Source of the DNA: Mucilaginibacter sp.
Lineage (GTDB): Bacteria > Bacteroidota > Bacteroidia > Sphingobacteriales > Sphingobacteriaceae
Direction of reading: 5' to 3'
DNA: 32,529 nucleotides
Assembly (NCBI GenBank): GCA_030445275.1
Contig: JAUCSE010000054.1
Location: forward strand, 1-32,529
Position 1 is the stretch's first letter. Each line of letters begins with the position of its first letter. Shown piece by piece: positions 24,564-32,062 of this stretch. Under the pieces are notes generated by a model. That model was not told the origin of the DNA. It saw only the letters and a program-made list of their open reading frames with translations, and ran no database searches. A program made the translations under genes and the position numbers.

Positions 24564-24602
24564 ATGTTTGAAAACTTTTTTTTGAAAAAAGTTTTCAAAC
24601 AT
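24564..24602. repeat. Perfect 18-bp hairpin in the divergent region between tRNA-Phe and the Fe-S gene
   Basis: ATGTTTGAAAACTTTTTT (24564-24581) is perfectly complementary to 24585-24602 with a 3-nt loop TTG. Transcripts start away from it on both sides, so it does not end a visible gene. It may insulate against transcription or mark a repeat. Confidence 0.75.
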
Positions 24603-24694
24603 TGCTAATCTGATAGGGGCGTTAATTGTAAAAGCAAACAATTGCCCACTTAATCAGTTACTTAGCTACCAATTGATTTTTCAGGTTCAAAACA

Positions 24695-24725
24695 TTTTTC
24701 TGTTTCAACATTTCAATTAACTTTG
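24695..24725 (+). promoter_or_regulatory. Probable promoter of the Fe-S gene pair
   Basis: TAACTTTG (24718-24725) matches the Bacteroidota -7 element TAnnTTTG exactly. TTTT (24695-24698) sits at the right 19-bp distance in place of TTTG. Transcription would start about 15 bp before the ATG at 24748. Confidence 0.55.
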
Positions 24726-24747
24726 AATAAAATACTATGCACGCATA

Positions 24748-26049
24748 ATGATTGCACAGATCATATTTATTATCATTTTAGGGGCAGCTACTTATCTGTT
24801 CACAAAAAACGCGGCTAAAATAAGACGCAATATACTATTAGGGAAGGATACTGACCGATCTGACCAACCGGCTATACGCTGGAAAATAATGGCAAAGGTA
24901 GCCCTTGGGCAAACCAAAATGGTAAAACGCCCGGTAGCTGCCACTATGCACTTTTTTATTTATGTTGGTTTTGTAATCATTAATCTTGAGGTACTGGAAA
25001 TCATGATTGATGGTATCTTCGGCTCTCATCGCATATTTTCTCATCCGCTGGGTAGTTTATATGGTTTGCTGATAGGCGCTTTTGAAGTGTTGGCTTTGCT
25101 GGTGCTTACCGCTTGTATCGTTTTCCTGTGCCGGCGTAATATTGTACATTTAAAACGCTTTACAGGCGTGGAGATGACGAAATGGCCCCGCTCTGATGCC
25201 AATTACATCCTCATTACCGAAATCTTGCTGATGACCGCCTTTTTAACCATGAACGCGGCCGATTATAAATTACAACTATTACATTTTAGTCATTACATCA
25301 AGGCGGGCGGTTTTCCGATAAGCTCATTAATAGCTCCCTTATTGCCTGATAGCGCCGGCGCTTTAGTAATTGTTGAGCGCGTTTGCTGGTGGTTTCATAT
25401 TGTAGGTATTTTAATGTTTTTGAATTACCTGCCTTACTCCAAGCACTTCCATATCCTGCTGGCTTTCCCCAATACTTATTATTCCAACTTGAATAACAAA
25501 GGGAAGTTTACCAATATGGCATCAGTTACCAATGAGGTAAAAGCCATGCTTGATCCTTCCTTTGTGCCTGAAACTATTGCTGAACCAGGACGCTTTGGCG
25601 CTAAAGATGTTACCGACCTTACCTGGAAAAACCTGATGGAGGCCTATACCTGTACGGAATGTGGCAGATGTACTTCGGTATGCCCTGCTAATATTACCGG
25701 TAAGCTGCTATCGCCCCGTAAAATTATGATGGATACCCGCGACAGGATTACTGAGGTGGGTAACAACCTGGATAAACACGGTAAGGATTATGACGATGGC
25801 AAAACATTGTTGGATAATTATATTACCCGTGAGGAGCTTTGGGCCTGTACAACCTGTAATGCCTGTGCCGAGGCCTGCCCGGTAAATATTAATCCACTGG
25901 AAATCATTACCGAAATGCGCCGTTATGTAGTGATGGAGGAATCACAGGCCCCGGCAAGCTTGAACAATATGTTTGGTAACGTAGAGAATAATGGTGCGCC
26001 ATGGAAATATAGCCAGGCCGATAGGTTTAATTGGGCGGATAGTGATTAA
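24748..26049 (+). CDS. Membrane-bound 4Fe-4S oxidoreductase subunit (HdrC/GlpC-like)
   Basis: The product has 433 residues. The N-terminal 240 residues hold about five to six membrane helices (3-18, 66-90, 104-128, 155-170, 212-228), with His residues suited to haem binding as in NarI-like subunits. The C-terminal cytoplasmic part has two ferredoxin motifs: CTECGRCTSVCP (Cys302, 305, 308, 312) and CTTCNACAEACP (Cys367, 370, 373, 377). This is the layout of (Fe-S)-binding partners of heterodisulfide-reductase-like complexes, which pass electrons between quinones and a CCG-domain partner. That partner is encoded at 26539. The electron donor is unknown. Confidence 0.85.
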   Translation: MIAQIIFIIILGAATYLFTKNAAKIRRNILLGKDTDRSDQPAIRWKIMAKVALGQTKMVKRPVAATMHFFIYVGFVIINLEVLEIMIDGIFGSHRIFSHPLGSLYGLLIGAFEVLALLVLTACIVFLCRRNIVHLKRFTGVEMTKWPRSDANYILITEILLMTAFLTMNAADYKLQLLHFSHYIKAGGFPISSLIAPLLPDSAGALVIVERVCWWFHIVGILMFLNYLPYSKHFHILLAFPNTYYSNLNNKGKFTNMASVTNEVKAMLDPSFVPETIAEPGRFGAKDVTDLTWKNLMEAYTCTECGRCTSVCPANITGKLLSPRKIMMDTRDRITEVGNNLDKHGKDYDDGKTLLDNYITREELWACTTCNACAEACPVNINPLEIITEMRRYVVMEESQAPASLNNMFGNVENNGAPWKYSQADRFNWADSD

Positions 26050-26067
26050 GTTGATGATTTATAATAG

Positions 26068-26517
26068 ATGAAAAATATGTTACAAGATACGGCAACGATC
26101 GAATCAAAATATCTACTATTTATAGAAAAGGTGGCGGCAACTAAATCGGTATGGGCATTAAAAAGTAAAAATGGATGGGCTAACTCTCATTCAAATGATA
26201 GCGAAGAGGTTGATGTGATACCATTTTGGTCAGATAAGGCATATGCTAAAATTTGTGCCAGGGATGATTGGCGTAGTTATTTGCCCGTTGAAATTCCTTT
26301 AGTGGAGTTTTTGGAAAGCTGGTGCGTGGAATTGGCGGATAATGGAACTTTAGCCGGTGTTAATTGGGATGTAAATATGTTTGGAAAGGAAAGCGGTGCT
26401 TTAAACATAGCGCTTGATATTCTTAAACAGTTAGAGACTATCGATTCGGCAATTGTGTTTAAAAACTATAGTAGTATAAACGAATTTATAACAGAGATCA
26501 GTGAGTCACTTGCTTAA
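26068..26517 (+). CDS. DUF2750 domain protein
   Basis: The product has 149 residues. VWALKSKNGWANSHSND, VIPFWSDKAYAKICARDDW and IPLVEFLESWCVELADNGTL match the DUF2750 pattern (V-W-x-L ... P-x-W ... A ... I-P-x-x-x-F-x-x-x-W). DUF2750 proteins are small, cytoplasmic and of unknown function. The gene lies between the two Fe-S genes with 18 and 21 bp gaps, so it is likely co-transcribed although it has no evident link to electron transfer. Confidence 0.7.
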   Translation: MKNMLQDTATIESKYLLFIEKVAATKSVWALKSKNGWANSHSNDSEEVDVIPFWSDKAYAKICARDDWRSYLPVEIPLVEFLESWCVELADNGTLAGVNWDVNMFGKESGALNIALDILKQLETIDSAIVFKNYSSINEFITEISESLA

Positions 26518-26538
26518 TGGTCATATAAAGCTTAAATA

Positions 26539-27327
26539 ATGAGTCAAAAAATACCTACCATGGCCGATATGGCCGCACAGGGACAGGAGCCAGAGATATT
26601 ATTCTGGGTGGGGTGTGCCGGTAGCTTTGATGAACGGGCGCAGAAAATAACGCGCGATATTTGCAAAATACTAACACATGTGGGTATAGGCTATGCCGTA
26701 TTGGGTACTGAGGAAAGTTGCACTGGCGATCCGGCTAAACGAGCGGGGAACGAGTTTTTGTTTCAGATGTTGGCCATGACCAATATTGAGGTGCTTAATG
26801 GCTATAATATTAAAAAGATAGTTACAGGCTGTCCGCATTGCTTTAATACCATCAAAAACGAATATCCAAGTCTAGGTGGCAATTACGAAGTGATTCACCA
26901 TTCACAATTGATCCAGCAACTGATCAATGAAGGAAAGTTAAAAGCCGAAGGTGGCGAAAGCTTTAAAGGTAAAAAGATCACCTTTCACGATCCGTGCTAT
27001 TTGGGTAGGGGTAATAGCGTTTATGAAGCACCGCGCGCAGCCCTTGAAATTTTAGATGCCGAACTGGTTGAAATGAAACGCTGCAAATCAAACGGTTTAT
27101 GTTGCGGAGCTGGCGGAGGGCAAATGTTTAAAGAGCCCGAGGCAGGTAAAAAAGAGATCAATATGGAGCGTATGGATGATATTATAGAGGCTAAAGCGCA
27201 GGTTGTGGCTGCTGCATGTCCGTTTTGTATGACGATGCTTACCGATGGAGTAAAACACCATGATAAAGAACAGGAGATACGGGTATTGGATATAGCCGAA
27301 ATAACCGTTAAAGCTAATGGCTTGTAG
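26539..27327 (+). CDS. CCG-domain Fe-S protein (HdrB/LutA-like)
   Basis: The product has 262 residues with two cysteine-rich CCG domains. Domain 1: FWVGCAGSFDERAQ, ESCTGDPAKRAGNE, TGCPHCFNTIKNEYP. Domain 2: FHDPCYLGRGN, LCCGAGGGQMF, AACPFCMTML. Such domains carry a non-cubane 4Fe-4S cluster in HdrB or serve as catalytic sites in lactate or glycolate oxidases. It is the partner of the membrane ferredoxin protein at 24748, and the pair probably forms a complex on the inner face of the membrane. Confidence 0.85.
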   Translation: MSQKIPTMADMAAQGQEPEILFWVGCAGSFDERAQKITRDICKILTHVGIGYAVLGTEESCTGDPAKRAGNEFLFQMLAMTNIEVLNGYNIKKIVTGCPHCFNTIKNEYPSLGGNYEVIHHSQLIQQLINEGKLKAEGGESFKGKKITFHDPCYLGRGNSVYEAPRAALEILDAELVEMKRCKSNGLCCGAGGGQMFKEPEAGKKEINMERMDDIIEAKAQVVAAACPFCMTMLTDGVKHHDKEQEIRVLDIAEITVKANGL

Positions 27328-27340
27328 TTTGTTTAATAAA

Positions 27341-27748
27341 ATGAAGTTATACTGTTGTTTCTTTTTATTTTTTGTTACATCTGCTGTTAGTGCTAAAGTA
27401 GAAAGCTTAAATGTAGCTGGCAATATTCGCTTTCAAAATAAAAGTGATGAAGATGTTCTAACAACCAAGCTGTTTAAGTTAGCTGAGGTTAAACAATTAG
27501 ATAAGGAGTTAAAGCAGTATAAGGCCAATGCATCCATCATGATTACGTCTGCACCAACCGCTGAAAGTCCATATTATGAAATTTCAGTTGGCTATAATAG
27601 TCCATCACGGTTTGAAACAAGGTATTATTTCAGAATAAAAAAGAATTACATCAACCAAAGTAATATCGAACCTTACGTAGAGGTAATGGATATGGCAGAG
27701 GCCGATTATATCTCTTTATTCAAATACAGAAAAAAGAGCCACCTGTAA
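27341..27748 (+). CDS. Secreted hypothetical protein
   Basis: The product is about 135 residues from ATG 27341, chosen because it gives a signal peptide (MKLYCCFFLFFVTSAVSA). The earlier ATG at 27317 overlaps the preceding gene. The mature part is small and beta-rich (ASIMITSAPTAESPYYEIS, FETRYYFRIKKNY) with no family I recognise. It starts 13 bp after the Fe-S gene and ends 7 bp from the stop of the convergent gene. Confidence 0.6.
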   Translation: MKLYCCFFLFFVTSAVSAKVESLNVAGNIRFQNKSDEDVLTTKLFKLAEVKQLDKELKQYKANASIMITSAPTAESPYYEISVGYNSPSRFETRYYFRIKKNYINQSNIEPYVEVMDMAEADYISLFKYRKKSHL

Positions 27749-27755
27749 TACTACA

Positions 27756-28241
27756 CTATAAACCCGCTTTTGCTTTAAAGTAACTCAGCGCGTTTTTCAA
27801 ACTATCCAGCCGCCCGGGGCTCATGTTTTTAACAGGTAGTTCAAGTACGGTAGACATGGAGTCGATATCTCCTTTCGGGTCCTCATAAGTTTGCACAATA
27901 ATATCATCAGTTGCTGTGCTTAATTCAAGGGTGCCGGTTTGAGCATCACCCTGGTATTCTACATTGTTTAGGCGGTGCAAATTGAAGGAATAATATTCCT
28001 GTTTGCCATGTTGATAAGTTTTTCGGAGCCGCAAAAAATAATCGCCGGTAAGGGCGAGTTCCCATTTTTTTAATTTTATATCTGGCGGCGGATTGTATGA
28101 TTCTGTAAGGCATTTATTGCTCCATCCTAACCATTCCTGGTCGTCTGTTTGTGGTCTGAAGCTATAATTTAGCCATGCGGCCGCCAAAAAGAAGGCAAAG
28201 GCTAAAATTCTTTTTGTTTGTGGCTGAAGTGATTTTTTCAT
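27756..28241 (-). CDS. Hypothetical protein with N-terminal membrane anchor
   Basis: The product is about 161 residues from the ATG at 28241 (MKKSLQPQTKRILAFAFFLA), which gives a positive N-terminus and one hydrophobic segment; the in-frame ATG at 28304 adds an unlikely extension. The rest (YFLRLRKTYQHGKQEYYSFN, GTLELSTATDDIIVQTYED) seems to be a small periplasmic beta domain. No family recognised. It is divergent from the 28287 gene. Confidence 0.6.
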   Translation of the reverse strand: MKKSLQPQTKRILAFAFFLAAAWLNYSFRPQTDDQEWLGWSNKCLTESYNPPPDIKLKKWELALTGDYFLRLRKTYQHGKQEYYSFNLHRLNNVEYQGDAQTGTLELSTATDDIIVQTYEDPKGDIDSMSTVLELPVKNMSPGRLDSLKNALSYFKAKAGL

Positions 28242-28286
28242 GACAACAAAATGTAACCCGAAGTTAATAAATTGATATTTTTGTAA

Positions 28287-28772
28287 ATGGAATTTTCTCA
28301 ACACTCAAGAGTTTGGATATACCAGTCTGATAAAAAACTATCAGACCAGGAAGCACAGCGGATACAGCAGGAACTGGATCAATTTACCATCAGCTGGACG
28401 GCTCATAACAACCAGCTAAAAGCCAAAGGCGAGATTAGGTATAATCGTTTTTTGATCCTCATAGTTGATGAAAGCCAGGCAGGTGCCAGCGGATGCTCCA
28501 TTGATAAATCAGTTCATTTTATGAAACACCTGGAACAGCATTTTCACATCAGTCTGTTCGATAGGTTTAACCTGGCGTATCGGGATGGGGAAGAGGTGTT
28601 ATCATTGCCACGTCACGCGTTTGAGGACCTTTTAAAGCAAGGCAAAATCAATACCGAAACCATTGTTTACAATAACATGGTGCAAAACGTAGCTGAACTG
28701 GAAACCAAGTGGGAGGTGCCATTCAAGAACAGCTGGCATATACAACTGTTCAGGGATTTGGTTAGCCAATAG
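28287..28772 (+). CDS. Conserved Bacteroidota protein (often misnamed ABC transporter ATPase)
   Basis: The product has 161 residues. The opening SRVWIYQSDKKLSDQEAQRI, then FTISWTAHNNQLKAKGEIRY and GASGCSIDKSVHFMKHLEQ, are features I associate with a cytoplasmic family widespread in Sphingobacteriaceae and Cytophagales. Some database entries call it an ABC ATPase, but no Walker motif or signature exists here, so that name should not be used. Function unknown. Confidence 0.6.
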   Translation: MEFSQHSRVWIYQSDKKLSDQEAQRIQQELDQFTISWTAHNNQLKAKGEIRYNRFLILIVDESQAGASGCSIDKSVHFMKHLEQHFHISLFDRFNLAYRDGEEVLSLPRHAFEDLLKQGKINTETIVYNNMVQNVAELETKWEVPFKNSWHIQLFRDLVSQ

Positions 28773-28825
28773 GTAATATTATAAATTCGAAATTGAAAAT
28801 CCGAATTCCAAAATCATAAAAAAAT

Positions 28826-29113
28826 ATGTTTATTATCAGCCTTAATTACATTGTACCTCTTGAAGAGGTGGATGAACACATGGGGGCCCACATAGAGCAC
28901 TTGCAAAAGTATTATGATCAGCATATTTTCATAGTCTGGGGGCGTAAAGAACCGCGTACCGGTGGAATTATCTTTGCATTGGCTGGTTCAAAAGAGGAGG
29001 TTGAAAAGATCATTAGTGAAGACCCCTTTTACCAACATGAACTTGCTGAATTTACCATTACTGAATTTTTACCATCCCAATATCGCCCTGAACTAAAGAG
29101 TTTGCTGGGGTAA
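28826..29113 (+). CDS. YciI-like protein
   Basis: The product has 95 residues. VDEHMGAHIEHLQKYYDQ supplies the conserved His of the ferredoxin-like YciI fold. GGIIFALAGSKEEVEKIISEDPFY matches the family's G-x-x-x-I ... D-P-F ending. YciI proteins are small cytoplasmic dimers of uncertain enzymology. The 53 bp before it contains a degenerate CCGAATTC-type repeat also seen near 30680 and 30800. Confidence 0.75.
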   Translation: MFIISLNYIVPLEEVDEHMGAHIEHLQKYYDQHIFIVWGRKEPRTGGIIFALAGSKEEVEKIISEDPFYQHELAEFTITEFLPSQYRPELKSLLG

Positions 29114-29151
29114 GGGATTGCTAAACCGTACCGTATTTATTAATTTTATTT

Positions 29152-29754
29152 ATGGAACAGTATGACACCCGGGTTGATGCTTATATTGCAAAATCGGCTG
29201 AGTTTGCAATATCCATATTAGAGCACATCAGGGAGATAGCTCATGAAGCATCGCCACTGATTGCCGAAACCATTAAATGGGGATGTCCCTTTTTTGATTA
29301 TAAAGGACCGGTTTTGAGCATCGCCGCGTTCAAACAGCATTGCGGTATTAATTTTTGGAAAGCATCTCTTTTAAATGACCCGAAAAAAGTATTGAAACTG
29401 GCCGATGGTACCGCAGGGCAATTTGGCCAGATCACCAGCGTTAATGATCTGCCGCCTAAAGAAATCATGATTGATTTTATAAAGCAGGCTATTGCCCTTA
29501 ATGATACCGGTGTTCAAAAGGTTAAAAAAGCGCCTGCAGAACGGGCCGAGTTAGTTATACCTGATTATTTTACCGATTTTTTAGCTGCTTATCCAAAAGC
29601 GATACAGGTGTTTTATGACTTTAGTTATTCTAACAAAAAGGAATATGTAGAATGGATAACCGAAGCCAAAACCGATGCTACCCGCCAAAAGCGTATGGAA
29701 ACTGCGGCTGAATGGATGAGTGAGGGCAAATCAAGGCACTGGAAATATAAGTAA
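29152..29754 (+). CDS. DUF1801/YdeI-type protein
   Basis: The product has 200 residues. The N-terminal half (IREIAHEASPLIAETIKWGC, SIAAFKQHCGINFWKASLL) has the DUF1801 fold, related to frataxin-like YdhG proteins. The C-terminal end (PDYFTDFLAAYPKAIQVFYD, YVEWITEAKTDATRQKRM) is the YdeI/OmpD-associated (OmdA) motif, linked in other bacteria to peptide or bacteriocin tolerance. It is probably cytoplasmic; the role is unproven. Confidence 0.75.
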   Translation: MEQYDTRVDAYIAKSAEFAISILEHIREIAHEASPLIAETIKWGCPFFDYKGPVLSIAAFKQHCGINFWKASLLNDPKKVLKLADGTAGQFGQITSVNDLPPKEIMIDFIKQAIALNDTGVQKVKKAPAERAELVIPDYFTDFLAAYPKAIQVFYDFSYSNKKEYVEWITEAKTDATRQKRMETAAEWMSEGKSRHWKYK

Positions 29755-29773
29755 CGACTCAATAAATGAATAT

Positions 29774-29951
29774 GTATAATGTTGGTGACAACACCAACAT
29801 TGACGAAAGTGCTATATGTTTATTATCAACCTTTCATTTTGAGGGACGAAGGATCTATTGGACAACCTACATATCGAATAATAGATTCTTCGCTGTGCTC
29901 AGAATGACAAATCATTTATCAATATTACTGCCGTTGTCACCAACAACATAT
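29774..29951. repeat. Miniature palindromic repeat element with nested inverted arms
   Basis: GTTGGTGACAAC near 29779-29790 is inverted at about 29934-29945 (GTTGTCACCAAC). Inside, CATTTTGAGGGACGAAGG (from 29835) and the matching AATAGATTC...CTCAGAATGA arm (29880-29907) form the imperfect palindrome common between Bacteroidota genes. It lies between the YdeI-type gene and mtgA. Open frames across it are by chance. Confidence 0.6.
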
Positions 29952-29971
29952 GCCGATAAGAAGTAGGAAGT

Positions 29972-30724
29972 CTAAAAATCCAGCGGCCCCAGCCTGCGCA
30001 TATTTTTCATGATCAGGTATTGCCTGTGCCTCAAATAACGGGTAGGATTGGTGGCCGACCATTTAAGTGGACTTGGGAATATTACCGCTATGGCAGCTGC
30101 TTCATGTTTGGTAAGGTCTGATGCTGGTTTATGAAAATAAGCTTGCGACGCAGCCTCGATGCCATAAATGCCATCGCCCATCTCAATTTCGTTCAGGTAA
30201 ATCTCCATAATACGTTTCTTGCTCCAGAAAACTTCGATGAGCATGGTAAACCAGGCTTCGATACCTTTGCGTAACAAAGAGCGCCCTTCCCATAAAAAAA
30301 CGTTTTTGGCCACTTGTTGTGATATGGTGCTGCCCCCGATCAGTTTTTTACTGTGCGCGTTTTTTTCGATGGCTTTTTCTATAGCCCTGAAGTCAAATCC
30401 GTGGTGCTCTAAAAAGGTCTGGTCTTCGGCTGCTACGGCTGCGCGTTTCATGTTATCAGCTATATCGTCAAAATCCTTCCAGTGCTTGTCGATTTTCCAG
30501 TCTTTGCCGGCAGCCTTGCGCTGAAAGCCACGCTCAATCATGAGCCAGGTAAACGGAGGGTTTACAAAGCGGTAAAAGAGAACACCCAATAAGCTTAATC
30601 CAACAAATAGTAAAAACGCCAGTTTAAATATCCGGAAAGCAAGCTTAAATATACCACCAAACTTTGAATTCGGGTTTCGGGATTTCGATTTCGGATTTTT
30701 GTTGGATGGTGATGTTCGTTTCAC
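29972..30724 (-). CDS. mtgA: Monofunctional biosynthetic peptidoglycan transglycosylase
   Basis: The product has 250 residues, a GT51 glycosyltransferase that polymerises lipid II into glycan chains at the outer face of the inner membrane. One membrane anchor (about 30-50, IFKLAFLLFVGLSLLGVLFY) is followed by the catalytic motifs AAEDQTFLEHHGFD (catalytic Glu in ED), GGSTISQQVAKNVFL, KKRIMEIYLNEIEMG and the AAAIAVIFPSPLKW block. No transpeptidase domain follows. Residues 8-22 (NKNPKSKSRNPNSKF) are encoded by an intergenic-type repeat, so the true start might lie downstream. Confidence 0.92.
   Translation of the reverse strand: MKRTSPSNKNPKSKSRNPNSKFGGIFKLAFRIFKLAFLLFVGLSLLGVLFYRFVNPPFTWLMIERGFQRKAAGKDWKIDKHWKDFDDIADNMKRAAVAAEDQTFLEHHGFDFRAIEKAIEKNAHSKKLIGGSTISQQVAKNVFLWEGRSLLRKGIEAWFTMLIEVFWSKKRIMEIYLNEIEMGDGIYGIEAASQAYFHKPASDLTKHEAAAIAVIFPSPLKWSATNPTRYLRHRQYLIMKNMRRLGPLDF
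30660..30715. repeat. Degenerate CCGAAATC-type repeat read as the mtgA N-terminus
   Basis: On the minus strand the text runs AAATCCGAAATCGAAATCCC and onward to GAATTC. Similar text occurs in intergenic DNA at 28780-28817 and 30795-30835. Here it lies within the predicted coding start of mtgA. Confidence 0.5.
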
Positions 30725-30749
30725 GAAGACTAATATTATCTATAAAAAC

Positions 30750-30781
30750 AGAGGGTGCTTCGCTTTAGCAAAACACCCTCT
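30750..30781 (-). terminator. Terminator of the rpsF-rpsR-rplI operon
   Basis: AGAGGGTG (30750-30757) pairs with CACCCTCT (30774-30781); read on the minus strand the stem is followed by GTTTTTA. It lies 57 bp past the rplI stop and before mtgA. Confidence 0.7.
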
Positions 30782-30838
30782 AAAATTCTAAAATTAAGTT
30801 CAAAATCCGAAATATAAGATCTGGATCCTGAAATATAA

Positions 30839-31282
30839 TTACTCAGCTACTACTGAGAAAGGAACCTGTACTTTTACTTCTTTGTGCAGGTTTACGTTTG
30901 CGATGTAATCACCAACAAACTTAGGCTCCTGATCAAAAGTAATGCGACGACGGTCAACCTCAAAGCCTTCTTTTTTCAATGCATCAGCAATTTGAATAGT
31001 GTTGATGGCACCGAAAATTTTACCGCTTTCACCAGCTTTAGCGCCAATGTTAAGTTTAACGCCTTCTAAACGGGCAGCTATCGCATCAGCATCCTTACGG
31101 ATCTTTTCTTGTTTAAACTGAGCTTGTTTCAAGTTTTCAGCTAAAACTTTGCGAGCGCTTACAGTAGCTAATATGGCGTAACCTTTTGGTAAAAGGTAGT
31201 TACGGCCATAACCTGGTTTAACGTTTACTACATCGTCTTTATCGCCCAGGTTTTTTACATCTTGTTTTAAAATAACTTCCAT
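30839..31282 (-). CDS. rplI: 50S ribosomal protein bL9
   Basis: The product has 147 residues. The start MEVILKQDVKNLGDKDDVVN and GYGRNYLLPKGYAI form the N-terminal RNA-binding domain. A long connecting helix and the C-terminal domain (KIFGAINTIQIADAL) follow. Length is normal. It is the last gene of the operon, 15 bp after rpsR. Confidence 0.97.
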   Translation of the reverse strand: MEVILKQDVKNLGDKDDVVNVKPGYGRNYLLPKGYAILATVSARKVLAENLKQAQFKQEKIRKDADAIAARLEGVKLNIGAKAGESGKIFGAINTIQIADALKKEGFEVDRRRITFDQEPKFVGDYIANVNLHKEVKVQVPFSVVAE

Positions 31283-31297
31283 TTCTTAAATCTCCTA

Positions 31298-31561
31298 TTA
31301 TTTTAATGAATCTGTAACGTAAGGTAATAAACCGATGTGGCGTGCACGTTTAACAGCTTGAGCCACTTTACGTTGGAATTTTAATGAAGTACCAGTTAAA
31401 CGACGTGGTAATACTTTACCCTGATCGTTAATGAACTTTAATAAAAAGTTAGCGTCTTTGTAATCAATATACTTAATACCATTCTTTTTAAAACGGCAGT
31501 ATTTTTTACGGTTATCCTCCACTTTTGGAGCGGTAACGTATTTAATTTGTTCGTTAGCCAT
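31298..31561 (-). CDS. rpsR: 30S ribosomal protein bS18
   Basis: The product has 87 residues. KYCRFKKNGIKYIDYKDANF and the core GKVLPRRLTGTSLKFQRKVA with VKRARHIGLLPY are diagnostic. bS18 binds bS6 on the 30S platform. The start codon shares one base with the rpsF stop (31561), so translation is coupled. Confidence 0.97.
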   Translation of the reverse strand: MANEQIKYVTAPKVEDNRKKYCRFKKNGIKYIDYKDANFLLKFINDQGKVLPRRLTGTSLKFQRKVAQAVKRARHIGLLPYVTDSLK

Positions 31562-31926
31562 TAGTTTGCGTCCTCCACTTTAGCTGCTGGTTTTTTGTTA
31601 AAAGCACCGCTGCGTTTTTTGTCATTGTAAGCAATGGCATGTTTATCCAAAGCAATGGTCAGGAAACGCAAAACACGCTCATCGCGTCTTAACTCTATCT
31701 CCAATTTGTTAATTAAATCACCTGGAGCCTTAAATTCAGTTAAGTGATAGTACCCTGTAGTCTTTTTCTGAATAGGGTACGCTAATTTTCTCAAACCCCA
31801 ATTATCCTCCTGGACAATTTCGGCTCCGCCATCAGTTAAGATCTTGCTAAATTTGGCAATGCCTTCTTTAGCTGTTTCTTCTGATAACAACGGGGTTAGA
31901 ACGATCACGATTTCGTACTGTTGCAT
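31561..31926 (-). CDS. rpsF: 30S ribosomal protein bS6
   Basis: The product has 121 residues. MQQYEIVIVLTPLLSEETAK, VQEDNWGLRKLAYPIQKKTT and YYHLTEFKA are typical of bS6. The C-terminal 20 residues form a basic and acidic tail. It is the first gene of the ribosomal operon. A promoter with consensus spacing and a short leader hairpin precede it. Confidence 0.97.
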   Translation of the reverse strand: MQQYEIVIVLTPLLSEETAKEGIAKFSKILTDGGAEIVQEDNWGLRKLAYPIQKKTTGYYHLTEFKAPGDLINKLEIELRRDERVLRFLTIALDKHAIAYNDKKRSGAFNKKPAAKVEDAN

Positions 31927-31971
31927 TATTATACTTTGATTTTTAATTAATTACCCGCTATTACGGGGCTG

Positions 31972-32002
31972 CAAATGTAAAGAGAATTATTGATTTTTCA
32001 AA
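31972..32002 (-). promoter_or_regulatory. Consensus Bacteroidota promoter of the rpsF operon and leader hairpin
   Basis: On the minus strand TTTG (32002-31999), exactly 19 bp, then TACATTTG (31979-31972) fit TTTG-N19-TAnnTTTG fully. The leader between the likely start (about 31965) and ATG 31926 includes CCCG-TAATAG-CGGG (31954-31967), a small hairpin where bS6-bS18 feedback could act, as known for rpsF leaders in other phyla. Confidence 0.75.
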
Positions 32003-32062
32003 TAGTTTTCTCTGTATATTTACCTTATTAAAGTACATTTTTTAAACCTTATCTGTTTACTG

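Noticed and set aside
24413..24598. Open frame over the tRNA-Phe gene
   Set aside because: It is made by reading through the tRNA and the neighbouring hairpins. The DNA is fully explained by the tRNA and its terminator.
28287..28772. ABC transporter ATPase annotation
   Set aside because: No Walker A, signature or Walker B motif is present.
29766..29966. Open frame of 66 codons
   Set aside because: It lies across the palindromic repeat element and has no protein-like features.
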